From the NCBI RefSeq assembly GCF_004522235.1, contig NZ_SDLT01000007.1, positions 174,332-238,331 of the forward strand: DNA of 64,000 bases. The letters are read 5' to 3'. A program made the translations under genes and the position numbers. The notes under the pieces are model-generated. The model was given only the letters and a program-made list of their open reading frames with translations, had not been told where the DNA came from and did not search any database. Of this stretch, positions 8,486 through 15,890 are shown in pieces; position 1 is the stretch's first letter, and each line of letters opens with the position of its first letter. Origin of the DNA: Amycolatopsis nivea. GTDB lineage: Bacteria > Actinomycetota > Actinomycetes > Mycobacteriales > Pseudonocardiaceae.

Positions 8486-9073
8486 TCAGCGGTATCCGGC
8501 GAAGCAGAGCGCCTCGATGTCGCCGCGGAGGCTCGCGGACGACCGCGGCCGGACGCGTTGCTGCACCACCGCGCCGAGCAGATAGCTCAGCAGCGCGCGG
8601 GCACGGGCGCGCGGATCGTCGACGTCGAGCGGGGCGAGGAGTTCGGCGAACAGTTCGGTGATCGAGGTGAGCATCGCGTCGATCGCCTGCGGGTGCTGCG
8701 CGCGGCCCGCCGCGATCCAGTACTCGAACCAGAGGAACGCGCCGCGCGGCCGGTCGGCGAATTCGGCGAGGTAGGCCTCGGTCACCGCGAAAAGCCGTTT
8801 GCGCGGGTCGGAGTGCTTGTCCGCGACCTTGCGCAGCCCCGCCGCGAAAGTGTTGATGTGCGCGGCCATCGCCCGGTCGATGAGCACGTCGATGTCGGCG
8901 AAGTAGTAGTGGATCGCGCTCTTGGTGAGCGGCCCGGCCTCGGCGATCGCGCGTACCGTGCAGCCGGCGAGCCCTTCGCGGGCGAGGACCTTGCGAGCGG
9001 CTTCGACGATCAGTTCCTGTTTCTGCAACTGGTTGGGCGACAGCTGGGTGCTGCGACCGGGTACGGCGCTCAC
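8486..9073 (-). CDS. TetR-family transcriptional regulator
   Basis: A 195-residue repressor-type protein. The N-terminal TetR helix-turn-helix is at residues ~15-60 (QELIVEAARKVLAREGLAGC, then TVRAIAEAGPLTKSAIHYYF), followed by an all-helical ligand domain. The GTG at 9073 (VSAVPGRSTQLSP) is chosen over an upstream in-frame extension because gaggatcacc precedes it. It is followed by the carbonic anhydrase-like gene, which may be its target or only a neighbour; the ligand is unknown. Confidence 0.85.
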   Translation of the reverse strand: MSAVPGRSTQLSPNQLQKQELIVEAARKVLAREGLAGCTVRAIAEAGPLTKSAIHYYFADIDVLIDRAMAAHINTFAAGLRKVADKHSDPRKRLFAVTEAYLAEFADRPRGAFLWFEYWIAAGRAQHPQAIDAMLTSITELFAELLAPLDVDDPRARARALLSYLLGAVVQQRVRPRSSASLRGDIEALCFAGYR

Positions 9074-9186
9074 GGTGATCCTCGTTACGTTTGTCAGGAC
9101 GGCAGCCCTGAATCCTAGGCCAGTCGTCCCAACGTCTTCCGGCGGGTGAAAAACCGGATTGGCCACCCCGGTCCGCGCAGCGGACA

Positions 9187-9654
9187 ATGCCCGGCATGGT
9201 GATCTCAGGGGACAAGGGGCTCAGCGAGGCGGCGCGCCGCCAGCTGGAGAAGGAAATCGCGGATCTGCGCGCGCAACGCGAGGCGCTATCGCCGCAGCCC
9301 GGCGAGCAGGAACGCACGGGGGACGCCGCCGACCAGGCGGACGTGATCGACCGCGCCGAGGCAGCGGCGCGTCTGGACCGGCAGATCGCCGACGTCACCG
9401 CGAAGCTGGAGCACGGCGCGTACGACAGCTCGCTGCTTCCCGACGGCACGCGGGTTTCGCTGCGTTTTTCCGACGGTGACGAGGAAGAGTTCACCGTGGT
9501 GACCCTTCCCGGCGAGGACGCGGACGCGATCACCTCGGACAGCCCGCTCGGCCTCGCGCTGGCCAACGCGAAGGCAGGCGAGGAAATCAGCTACCGCACC
9601 CCGCGCGGGCAAGCCACCGCGACGGTGCTGAAGCTGACCCCGCCCGCCAACTGA
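9187..9654 (+). CDS. GreA/GreB-family transcription-factor-like protein
   Basis: A 155-residue protein with a charged N-terminal helical part (LSEAARRQLEKEIADLRAQR, then an acidic DAADQADVIDRAEAAARLDRQ), matching the coiled-coil of Gre factors. The C-terminal FKBP-like domain carries the conserved core SPLGLALANAKAGEEISYRTP (about residues 120-140). Gre factors enter the RNA polymerase secondary channel and reactivate backtracked complexes. Whether the two acidic residues at the coil tip needed for cleavage are present is unclear (the GEQERTGDAADQAD region), so it may be a Gre-like modulator rather than the housekeeping GreA. The ATG at 9187 is used; an ATG three codons later is also possible. 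A strong terminator follows. Confidence 0.78.
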   Translation: MPGMVISGDKGLSEAARRQLEKEIADLRAQREALSPQPGEQERTGDAADQADVIDRAEAAARLDRQIADVTAKLEHGAYDSSLLPDGTRVSLRFSDGDEEEFTVVTLPGEDADAITSDSPLGLALANAKAGEEISYRTPRGQATATVLKLTPPAN

Positions 9655-9668
9655 CCACAGAGGACAGA

Positions 9669-9701
9669 CAGTGGCCGCCCCGGTTTCCGGGGCGGCCACT
9701 G
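9669..9701. terminator. Bidirectional intrinsic terminator
   Basis: Perfect 15-bp stem (cagtggccgccccgg and complement) with a TTT loop, followed on the + strand by gttattt. It lies between the convergent Gre-like and lipoprotein genes. Confidence 0.88.
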
Positions 9702-10148
9702 TTATTTGTCGGCGTTGGCCACCGTTTCGGCCTGATAGGCGAACACGCCGTCGGTCTCGACCGCGACGTGCCAGCCGCCGCAGTCCGTGTCCATCCGCTT
9801 GTGCTCGCCCGCCGGCCACCAGTCCGCGGTGAGCGTCGGCGCTTTCGCCTCGGCCTTTCCCGGCTTGCACAGCGCGGGCAGGCCGGCGGGACCTGGCTGA
9901 TAGCGCAGAATCCGTTCCGAACCAGTGGTGCGGATCAGTTCGGTGACCGACTTCGCGTCGTCGGGCACCCACGATGGGAGCCGGGCCTCCGCGTTGGCTT
10001 TGCCCTGCTTTCCGGTGTCGTAGGAAACGGCCTTCACGTGGCCGTTCGACTTCTCCTCGATCGAGGCGCCGAGCCCGCACGACGCGACCGTGGCCAGAGC
10101 CGCGATCCCGGTCGCGGCCAGTACCGCCTTGTTCCGCACGCTGTTCAT
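9702..10148 (-). CDS. Putative lipoprotein of unknown function
   Basis: A 148-residue protein with a short basic start (MNSVRNK), a hydrophobic stretch and a lipobox-like ATVASC at about residues 20-25, so probably anchored to the outer face of the membrane. The mature part has two further cysteines (LCKPGK, DCGGWH) that could form a disulfide, and an Asp/Trp-rich end (TADWWPAGEHKRMDTDCGGWHV). I do not recognise a family. It is a single gene between two regulatory units, with its own terminator. Confidence 0.7.
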   Translation of the reverse strand: MNSVRNKAVLAATGIAALATVASCGLGASIEEKSNGHVKAVSYDTGKQGKANAEARLPSWVPDDAKSVTELIRTTGSERILRYQPGPAGLPALCKPGKAEAKAPTLTADWWPAGEHKRMDTDCGGWHVAVETDGVFAYQAETVANADK

Positions 10149-10251
10149 GGCTTCCAGTCAACCGAGACCGGCGTGCCCCGCCCTCGTTCTTCCGGTCCTT
10201 TGCCGCTGGCCAGTCGGCCGACTCCGTCCCTCACATGAGTGAAATCGCGGA

Positions 10252-10587
10252 TCATTCTTCGCCGTCGAGATGAGCCCGCAGCGCGGCGAGCGGACCGTCC
10301 CAGTCCCGCGCGAGCGCGGCGAGGAACTGCTGCGCGACCCGCATCGGCGCGGAATCGAGCCGGTACCGCACGCGGCGGCGCTCACCGGGTTCAGCGGCGA
10401 CCAGCCCGGCGTCGGACAGCAGGCCGAGGTGCTTGGCGATCGCCTGCCGCGTGATCGGAAGCCGCGCCGCCAGGTCCGTCGCCGTCGCCGGACCGCGTGC
10501 GGCCAGTTCGGCGAGGATCGCGCGCCGGGTCGGATCGGCGAGCGCGGCGAACACCTGCTCGGCGACCGCTTCGGAGTCAGCTGCCAT
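10252..10587 (-). CDS. ArsR-family winged-helix regulator
   Basis: A 111-residue ArsR/SmtB-type repressor without a metal-binding cysteine motif, of the group that is typically encoded with SRPBCC (AHSA1) proteins. The DNA-binding core is ALADPTRRAILAELAARGP, then TATDLAARLPITRQAIAKHL and the wing GERRRVRYRL. The ATG at 10587 overlaps the 3' end of the upstream SRPBCC gene by 11 bases, so the two are translationally coupled. The divergent operator upstream of that gene (11055-11095) is its likely binding site, making the operon autoregulated. Confidence 0.9.
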   Translation of the reverse strand: MAADSEAVAEQVFAALADPTRRAILAELAARGPATATDLAARLPITRQAIAKHLGLLSDAGLVAAEPGERRRVRYRLDSAPMRVAQQFLAALARDWDGPLAALRAHLDGEE

Positions 10588-11008
10588 CGAGACTGGCCAC
10601 CAGCTCGTCCAGTTCGCGCGCCCAGCCTTCGACGTGCGAACGGTAGGTCGCCGGGTACTGGCCGTCCGGCAGTTGCGCGAACCCGGATTCGACGACGGTG
10701 AGCCGGGTCCCGCCGCCGTCCGCCCGCAGCGTGAACTCGACGTACGTGCGCCGCGGGTCGTCCTCCGGCATCCCGTCGACCTGCCAGGTGAAACCGAACA
10801 CCGCGGGCTCCTCGACGCGCTCGACCCGGATCTCGGCAGTGCGCTCGCCGATCCACGCGACCCGGCCGAGCCCGCCCGGACGCAGGTCGATCTCGGCCTC
10901 GTCGCCGAACCAGGCGCTCAGGCCGTCGGCGGTGGTCAGCGCCGTCCACACCGTCGCGGGCGGCTGTGCCAGCTCGACCGTCCGCTCGATGCGGTCGGGA
11001 AACCCCAT
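10577..11008 (-). CDS. SRPBCC (AHSA1/START-like) domain protein, operon with ArsR
   Basis: A 143-residue protein of the Bet v 1-like SRPBCC fold, usually binding a small hydrophobic ligand in a deep cavity; the real ligand is unknown. It begins MGFPDRIERTVELAQPPATVWTALT and has the typical W-F-G-D-E and G-F-T-W-Q segments. The ATG at 11008 is preceded by aaggagcacgac; the longer in-frame extension would run into the operator. It is the first gene of an operon with the ArsR gene and is divergent from a second SRPBCC protein. Confidence 0.85.
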   Translation of the reverse strand: MGFPDRIERTVELAQPPATVWTALTTADGLSAWFGDEAEIDLRPGGLGRVAWIGERTAEIRVERVEEPAVFGFTWQVDGMPEDDPRRTYVEFTLRADGGGTRLTVVESGFAQLPDGQYPATYRSHVEGWARELDELVASLDGS

Positions 11009-11054
11009 GTCGTGCTCCTTCCGGACCGAGCCTAGGCAACCACACCTCATTGAC

Positions 11055-11095
11055 GCAACTGAATGGTTGCCATAGTGTTGCAACCGTTCAGTTGC
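11055..11095. promoter_or_regulatory. Double palindromic operator between divergent SRPBCC genes
   Basis: Two 16-base arms (11055-11070 and 11080-11095) form an inverted repeat matching at 15 of 16 positions, with a 9-base spacer. Each arm is itself a smaller palindrome, GCAAC-N6-GTTGC. This gives two dimer sites, one for each divergent promoter, and fits an ArsR-type repressor controlling both SRPBCC genes. Confidence 0.75.
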
Positions 11096-11118
11096 ATTAC
11101 TTGGCGAAAGGAAGACCG

Positions 11119-11577
11119 ATGAACTCCTTCACCACCGAGCTGACCGTCGACCGCACCCCCGAAGAGGTCTTCGCCGCGGTCACCGACGTCCGAGCCTGGT
11201 TCAGCAAGACGATCACCGGCACCGCGACCGCGGTCGGCGACGCGTTTTCCTTTGTGGACAAGGGAATCCCGTCGACCCGGATCCGTGTCACGGAGCTCGT
11301 GCCCGGCCGCCGCGTCGCCTGGCACGTCGAGGACGCGTACGTCGCCTTCACCGACCAGCCGGACGAATGGACCGACACCCGGATGAGCTTCGACATCTCG
11401 CCAGGCCCGAACGGGACCACGTTGCGCTTCACGCACCACGGCCTCACTCCGGACCAGGCTTGCTACCGCGAGTGCTCGCGCGGCTGGACGAGCTGCGTCA
11501 ACACGAGTCTGCACGCGCTGCTGACGACTGGCGTCGGCGAGCCGATCCCGGAATCCGCTGCCCCGCAACGCAGCTAG
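11119..11577 (+). CDS. SRPBCC (AHSA1-like) domain protein
   Basis: A 152-residue Bet v 1-like protein beginning MNSFTTELTVDRTPEEVFAAVTDVRAW, with the closing helix segment YRECSRGWTSCVNTSLHALL. The family covers ligand-binding and aromatase/cyclase-like proteins; the function here is unknown. The ATG at 11119 follows gaaaggaagaccg. It diverges from the SRPBCC-ArsR operon across the double operator and so is probably repressed by the same ArsR. Its stop overlaps that of the convergent SDR gene by four bases. Confidence 0.85.
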   Translation: MNSFTTELTVDRTPEEVFAAVTDVRAWFSKTITGTATAVGDAFSFVDKGIPSTRIRVTELVPGRRVAWHVEDAYVAFTDQPDEWTDTRMSFDISPGPNGTTLRFTHHGLTPDQACYRECSRGWTSCVNTSLHALLTTGVGEPIPESAAPQRS

Positions 11578-12275
11578 GGAAGCTGCAGGTCGGAGGCGTC
11601 ACGCTTGGCGTGCATCTCCCACAGTGTCTCGGCGATGTCGGCCGGGTCGATCTCCGGAAACTCAGTATTGGGTTCGAGGGCACCGGACAGCAGTGCGGAA
11701 TGGACGGCGCTGCCCCTGATCATGGCTCCGATCTGGAGCGTCGCCGCGTGCACGCCGTGCGGCGAGATTTCCGCTGACAGGCTCTGGATGTAGTTGCGGG
11801 TCGCCGCCATCGCCGGGCCGATGCCGCTCAGGACAGGCGCGGGCTGCGTCGCCGAGACACTCTGGCTGATCAGGATGCTGCCTTCGCCGCGGTCGCGCAG
11901 TTCCCCCAAAACCGCCTGGACCAGAGCGATCGGGGTCAAGAAATACAGCTCGAGAAGCTGCTGCATGACTGCCGGGGTCAAGTCGGCGGCGGGAGTGAAA
12001 CCGTTCAGGTCCAACGGCGCGTACGCCACCACGTCGATCCGCTCGAAGCGGCCGCGGATCTCGTCGACCAACGCGGGAATCTCCGCCGGACGCGACAGAT
12101 CCGCCGGGAACGCCGCGGCTTCGATGCCCTCCGCGGCCAGTTGATCAGCCAAGGCCGCGAGCCGTTCACGGTTGCGCGCGACGAGGGCGATCCGGAAGCC
12201 CTCGCCGCCGAAGCGCCGGGCGATCGCAGGGCCAAGGCCGGTGCCAGCACCGAGCAGAACCAGGGTTTTCGACAC
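11574..12275 (-). CDS. Short-chain dehydrogenase/reductase (atypical)
   Basis: A 233-residue Rossmann-fold protein. The nucleotide-binding glycine motif is LLGAGTGLGPAIARRFGGEG at residues ~6-25, and VALVARNRERL fits an NADP-preferring loop. The classical catalytic YxxxK is not evident: the SILISQSVSATQP segment is followed by MAATRNYIQSLSAE, where a Tyr-x3-Lys would be expected, so activity is uncertain. The GTG at 12275 has GGAGG just upstream. It is divergent from a TetR gene, with two identical-type operators in between, so it is the probable regulated target. Confidence 0.82.
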   Translation of the reverse strand: MSKTLVLLGAGTGLGPAIARRFGGEGFRIALVARNRERLAALADQLAAEGIEAAAFPADLSRPAEIPALVDEIRGRFERIDVVAYAPLDLNGFTPAADLTPAVMQQLLELYFLTPIALVQAVLGELRDRGEGSILISQSVSATQPAPVLSGIGPAMAATRNYIQSLSAEISPHGVHAATLQIGAMIRGSAVHSALLSGALEPNTEFPEIDPADIAETLWEMHAKRDASDLQLP

Positions 12276-12286
12276 GGAACCTCCAT

Positions 12287-12308
12287 AAGTTGATGGTGAT
12301 CTCAACTT
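12287..12308. promoter_or_regulatory. TetR operator 1 (SDR/TetR intergenic region)
   Basis: Perfect palindrome AAGTTGA-N8-TCAACTT, 22 bases, close to the SDR start codon. It is identical in arms and spacing to the second site at 12316-12337. Confidence 0.8.
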
Positions 12309-12315
12309 TGACGCC

Positions 12316-12337
12316 AAGTTGAGACCGTTGTCAACTT
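12316..12337. promoter_or_regulatory. TetR operator 2 (SDR/TetR intergenic region)
   Basis: Second AAGTTGA-N8-TCAACTT palindrome, 29 bases centre to centre from the first and nearer the TetR start. The pair implies two repressor dimers covering both divergent promoters. Confidence 0.8.
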
Positions 12338-12362
12338 TCTCGTCCGCACCTACGATGACCTG

Positions 12363-12947
12363 GTGAAAACGGAGGGGAAGCCCACGCTGCGCCGAGACGC
12401 CCGCCGCAACCAGGAACGGCTTCTCGCCGCGGCGGCGGACGCCTTCCGGGAGAAGGGCCTGACGGTTCCGCTGGAGGAGATCGCGCAGCGGGCGGGCGTC
12501 AGCGCCGGGACTCTCTACAACCGCTTCGGCGGGCGGGAAGCGCTGATCGACGCGGTGATGCCGGAACTGGCCGCCGAGCGGATGGACGAGGCGATGCGCC
12601 GGGCGGAGGCGGTCGACGACCCGTGGGAATCGTTCGTCACCTACGTGACCGTGCTGTGCGAACAGCAAGCCGACGACCCCGCGTTCCGCGACGCGATCAG
12701 CAGGCAACTCCAGGACGCGCCTGAACTGACCGCGCGCTGCACGGCCGAACTCGCGAAGTCGGTCCGGCTGCTCGAACGCGCGCAACGGTCCGGGACGCTG
12801 CGCGCGGATGTCACGTCCGACGATTTGATGCTGCTGATCTTCACGAACGCGCTGATCGTGCGCGAGACCGTTGAGGCAACCCCGGACGCGTGGCGGCGCA
12901 TGCTCTCGTTCAGCCTCGCCGGACTGCGCGCCGATTGTGGTAGCTAG
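12363..12947 (+). CDS. TetR-family transcriptional regulator
   Basis: A 194-residue protein. The helix-turn-helix is at about residues 12-58 (RRNQERLLAAAADAFREKGL, then EEIAQRAGVSAGTLYNRFGG), followed by a helical ligand domain with SFVTYVTVLCEQQADDPAFRD. The GTG at 12363 begins MKTEGKPTLRRDARRNQ. The two AAGTTGA palindromes directly upstream are its likely binding sites, so it should repress both itself and the divergent SDR gene. Confidence 0.88.
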   Translation: MKTEGKPTLRRDARRNQERLLAAAADAFREKGLTVPLEEIAQRAGVSAGTLYNRFGGREALIDAVMPELAAERMDEAMRRAEAVDDPWESFVTYVTVLCEQQADDPAFRDAISRQLQDAPELTARCTAELAKSVRLLERAQRSGTLRADVTSDDLMLLIFTNALIVRETVEATPDAWRRMLSFSLAGLRADCGS

Positions 12948-12984
12948 GACGCATGCGAAGATCTTTTTCCCTCAGGGGAATCTC

Positions 12985-13848
12985 ATGAACGATGACGTTT
13001 CCCAGAACCTCGTCGTCTTCCGGATCAAAGGCCTCCCCGAACCGGTGCTGACGAGCGCGCCCACTCAGGCCGAGGACGCGGTCGAACAGGCGTGGGCGAG
13101 CATCCGGCAGCAGCACAAGGTGCGCGGGTCCGCGGTTTTGGCCGTGTACAGCGAATGGCAGCCCTCGGCGGCCGATCAGAAATTCATGGCCAAGAATTTC
13201 CGGAAGGCCGAGTGCACCTACAGTTTCTCCCGGCCGGGTCCCGGTGAATGGGACCGCGCCTTCGCCGAAGCCCGCGCCGTAATGGCCGAAACCGAGCAGC
13301 GGAAAAGCGCCGAGGAGATCCTGCCGATCCTCTGGAGCGCCTCCTCGCCGCGCGCCGAACTGCTCGAGGCCCTGCCGCACCGCCCGCTCGTGCCCGGCAA
13401 GGTGTCGGTCGCGCTCGCGGTGGTGTCGCGGACCCCGGAGGGCAAGATCGGGATGCAGCACATCACCCGGCACGAGCAGGAGCAGATGGGCGCGCCGCTC
13501 GAGAAGCTGTTCGACGTCGGGTTCGGTGCCCTGGTCCGCGGGCTGAAGTTCGAGGTCCGCAGTTCGGGCGAGGACGTGCTGGTCTCGCTGGCCAGGGAGA
13601 ACCAGCTGGCGGCGTCCGCGCTCGCGCTGCCCGATCTGCATGCCCAGCTGGCACCGCACCTCGGGACCGGAGACCTGATCGTCGGCCTGCCGTGCCCGGA
13701 CGAGATGTACGTCGCCAGGGAGGGCTCCGACATGGCGGACACCGTCCGGAAGCAGGTGCTCGCTTCGCCGTACGAGACGACAGAACTGGTCCCGTCCGTC
13801 CTGCGCCTCGGGTCCGACGGGATGCAGCTGCTCGCCGAACGAAGCTAA
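12985..13848 (+). CDS. Conserved hypothetical protein with DUF1444-like C-terminal half
   Basis: A 287-residue soluble protein with no signal or membrane segment. The N-terminal half has a W-x-P-S and aromatic pattern (YSEWQPSAADQKFMAKNF, TYSFSRPGPGEWDRAF). The C-terminal half (FDVGFGALVRGLKFEV, then GTGDLIVGLPCPDEMYV) resembles the layout of DUF1444/YtpQ proteins. I do not recognise a function. The ATG at 12985 follows a ctcaggggaatct element; homologous-looking sequence begins right away. A long hairpin terminator follows. Confidence 0.7.
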   Translation: MNDDVSQNLVVFRIKGLPEPVLTSAPTQAEDAVEQAWASIRQQHKVRGSAVLAVYSEWQPSAADQKFMAKNFRKAECTYSFSRPGPGEWDRAFAEARAVMAETEQRKSAEEILPILWSASSPRAELLEALPHRPLVPGKVSVALAVVSRTPEGKIGMQHITRHEQEQMGAPLEKLFDVGFGALVRGLKFEVRSSGEDVLVSLARENQLAASALALPDLHAQLAPHLGTGDLIVGLPCPDEMYVAREGSDMADTVRKQVLASPYETTELVPSVLRLGSDGMQLLAERS

Positions 13849-13885
13849 CTCCCCTAACGGGTGAATCTCGGGATTGCCCATCGAA

Positions 13886-13929
13886 CGAATCAGGCCCCGT
13901 CCGAGGTGTCTCGGACGGGGCCTGATTCG
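13886..13929. terminator. Bidirectional hairpin terminator
   Basis: A perfect 20-bp stem beginning cgaatcaggccccgtccgag, with a 4-base loop. It lies just past the 3' end of tRNA-Thr on the minus strand and after the hypothetical gene on the plus strand, so it serves both. Confidence 0.88.
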
Positions 13930-13932
13930 TGG

Positions 13933-14006
13933 AGCCGCCTGGGGGAATCGAACCCCCGACCTATTCATTACGAGTGAATCGCTCTGGCCGACTGAGCTAA
14001 GGCGGC
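13933..14006 (-). tRNA. tRNA-Thr (anticodon CGT)
   Basis: On the minus strand the 74-base sequence folds as a full cloverleaf: acceptor GCCGCCT/AGGCGGC, D arm with AGCTCAGTCGGCCAGAGC, anticodon stem ATTCA/TGAAT with loop CTCGTAA (anticodon CGT, reading ACG), and T arm GGGGGTTCGATTCCCCC. CCA is not encoded. A hairpin terminator follows at once. Confidence 0.96.
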
Positions 14007-14133
14007 ATGCCGCTGTGCGACGGTCATCAGTGTAGCGGAGGCGTGGTGCGTCACCTTGCGGGGGCCGCGTCGTTAGGCTCCTATGACTTCGGTCTCACCC
14101 CCCGACCCGGCGATCCACTGGAGGACCCGGCAC

Positions 14134-15822
14134 ATGCAGCGAAGACTGCCCCGTGCGCTGGCGGTACCCGCAACTGCCGCGTTGCTGCTGCTCCTGGCCG
14201 CGCCGGCCGGTGCGCAGGAGATTCCCACGACGCCGATTCCGCAGCCGAACAACCCCTCGCAGCCGCCCGCGTCCGCGCCCATCGGGCCGCAGCCGCTCGG
14301 GCACGCGGTGGGCGACGCGGGCACCGCGCTCGGCGTCCTGCGGCTGCTGCCGAACTCGGTCACCACGAGCACGATCCTTCCGGGCTTCGGCCAGACGCTG
14401 CCGAAGCAGTCCGCGCTCGAGGCCGGCATGGGCCTGTCCAGCGCGTCGGCGAACTCGGAGGCCTACCTGGCCTACGAGAAGTCGATCGCGCAGTCGTCTC
14501 CGTTCGGGCTGGCCGTCGGGGGCCAGGCTCCGCAGACGCCGGGCAGCCTCGTGCAGACCGCGCTTCCGGACAACCCGAAGGAGATCAGCGGGGGCCTGAA
14601 CGCGCCGCCGAACCCGCTGCTCAACGTCGGGCTGCTCAACGGCACCGCGCACGCCCGCTGGAGCGAATCGCTCGGCCCGTGCGTGGACACGATCGCCGAC
14701 GCCAGCACGTCCGTCGCGAGCCTGTCGCTGCTGAACGTCATCCCGACGCTGCCGCAGGTCCCGCTGCTCGGCAGCGGCGGGCTGAAGCTGCCGGACGGCA
14801 CCCAGCTCGCGCAGGGCTTCGACCCGAAGAGCGGGCTGCAGAGCCTCGGCGGCCTGCTGCCCGGCAGCGGCCAGACCCCCGCGACGGGCACCGGTTCGCT
14901 GCTGAGCCTGCCGAACACGCTGTCGTCGCGGTCGCAGGTGAAGCTCGTCGACATCCCTGGTTCGAAGAACAAGGCGGTGCAGTCGAGGTCCACGCTGCAG
15001 GCGGCGGACATCAACATCCTCAAGGGCACCCCGCTCGAGCTGAACCTCAAGGTGGCCAGCCAGCCGACGCTCACCGTCACCTCCACCGGCGACGCGAAGA
15101 CGTCCAAGGTGGACTACCAGGCTCCGGTGATCACCATCGCGGCCGGCGGCAAGACGCTGTACACGCTCGACGCGGCGCACCCGACCAAGGACATCCCGAT
15201 CGGCCTGCCGCTCGCACCGCTGAGCCAGCAGTTCGGCGCGCTGGACAACGTGCCGGTGGTCGGCGGTCTTGTCGCCACCGCGACGAAGGGCCTGCAGCAG
15301 CTCGGCGACACCACCGGGAAGGTGCTCGACCTCGGCGTGCTGCGGCTGAGCATCGCGAACCTGGACCAGAAGCAGTCCGAGGCGACCACGCCGTTCAAGG
15401 GCTACCAGATCGGCGCGGCCGCGCGGCTGCTCGACCTCCAGGTGCTGCCGACGCAGAAGCTCAAGGAGCTGCTGCCGACGCAGGCAGGCGACAACCTGCC
15501 GTCGTCGCTGGCGCAGCTGTCGCTCGGCGAGCAGATCGCCCGCGCGTACGCCCCGACCGGCGGCGTCGTGTGCGGTTCGACGACGACTCCGCCCGCCCCG
15601 CCGCAGGGCGGTGCCGCACCGGCCGGTCCGGTGAAGCACCTGGCCTACACGAACGGCGCGTACGACACGGTGCCGCTGTTCTGGACGGGCACGGCGATGC
15701 TGCTGCTCGGCGTCGTGATGGTGGCGGCGTTCCCGAACCGGCGGCGTCCCGCGCTGGTGCTGAAGCGGCCGACCGGCGGTCCGGACACGCCGTTCAAGCC
15801 GTCGCCGCATCCGCGCGACTGA
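14134..15822 (+). CDS. Secreted, membrane-anchored protein of unknown function
   Basis: A 562-residue exported protein. A signal peptide (MQRRLPRALAVPATAALLLLLAAPAGAQ) is followed by a Pro-rich linker, a ~480-residue extracellular region rich in Leu, Gly, Thr and Ser (repeated LPLLG/LGGLLPGSG-like turns), and a C-terminal membrane helix (VPLFWTGTAMLLLGVVMVAA) with a basic cytoplasmic tail. It is thus a single-pass anchored surface protein. Only one obvious Cys pair is seen (LGPCVDT and VVCGSTT). No family is recognised. The ATG at 14134 is chosen for its ggagga ribosome-binding site; an upstream ATG would add 17 unlikely residues. A terminator follows. Confidence 0.82.
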   Translation: MQRRLPRALAVPATAALLLLLAAPAGAQEIPTTPIPQPNNPSQPPASAPIGPQPLGHAVGDAGTALGVLRLLPNSVTTSTILPGFGQTLPKQSALEAGMGLSSASANSEAYLAYEKSIAQSSPFGLAVGGQAPQTPGSLVQTALPDNPKEISGGLNAPPNPLLNVGLLNGTAHARWSESLGPCVDTIADASTSVASLSLLNVIPTLPQVPLLGSGGLKLPDGTQLAQGFDPKSGLQSLGGLLPGSGQTPATGTGSLLSLPNTLSSRSQVKLVDIPGSKNKAVQSRSTLQAADINILKGTPLELNLKVASQPTLTVTSTGDAKTSKVDYQAPVITIAAGGKTLYTLDAAHPTKDIPIGLPLAPLSQQFGALDNVPVVGGLVATATKGLQQLGDTTGKVLDLGVLRLSIANLDQKQSEATTPFKGYQIGAAARLLDLQVLPTQKLKELLPTQAGDNLPSSLAQLSLGEQIARAYAPTGGVVCGSTTTPPAPPQGGAAPAGPVKHLAYTNGAYDTVPLFWTGTAMLLLGVVMVAAFPNRRRPALVLKRPTGGPDTPFKPSPHPRD

Positions 15823-15837
15823 CGCGCTAGGCAAATG

Positions 15838-15876
15838 AGAACGGCCCCCTCGCTGCTGGCGAGGGGGCCGTTTTCG
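15838..15876. terminator. Bidirectional intrinsic terminator
   Basis: Stem cggccccctcgc/gcgagggggccg with a 5-base loop, flanked by AA and TTTT, between the convergent secreted-protein gene and holB. Confidence 0.9.
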
Positions 15877-15890
15877 TTAACGGGTCTGGG

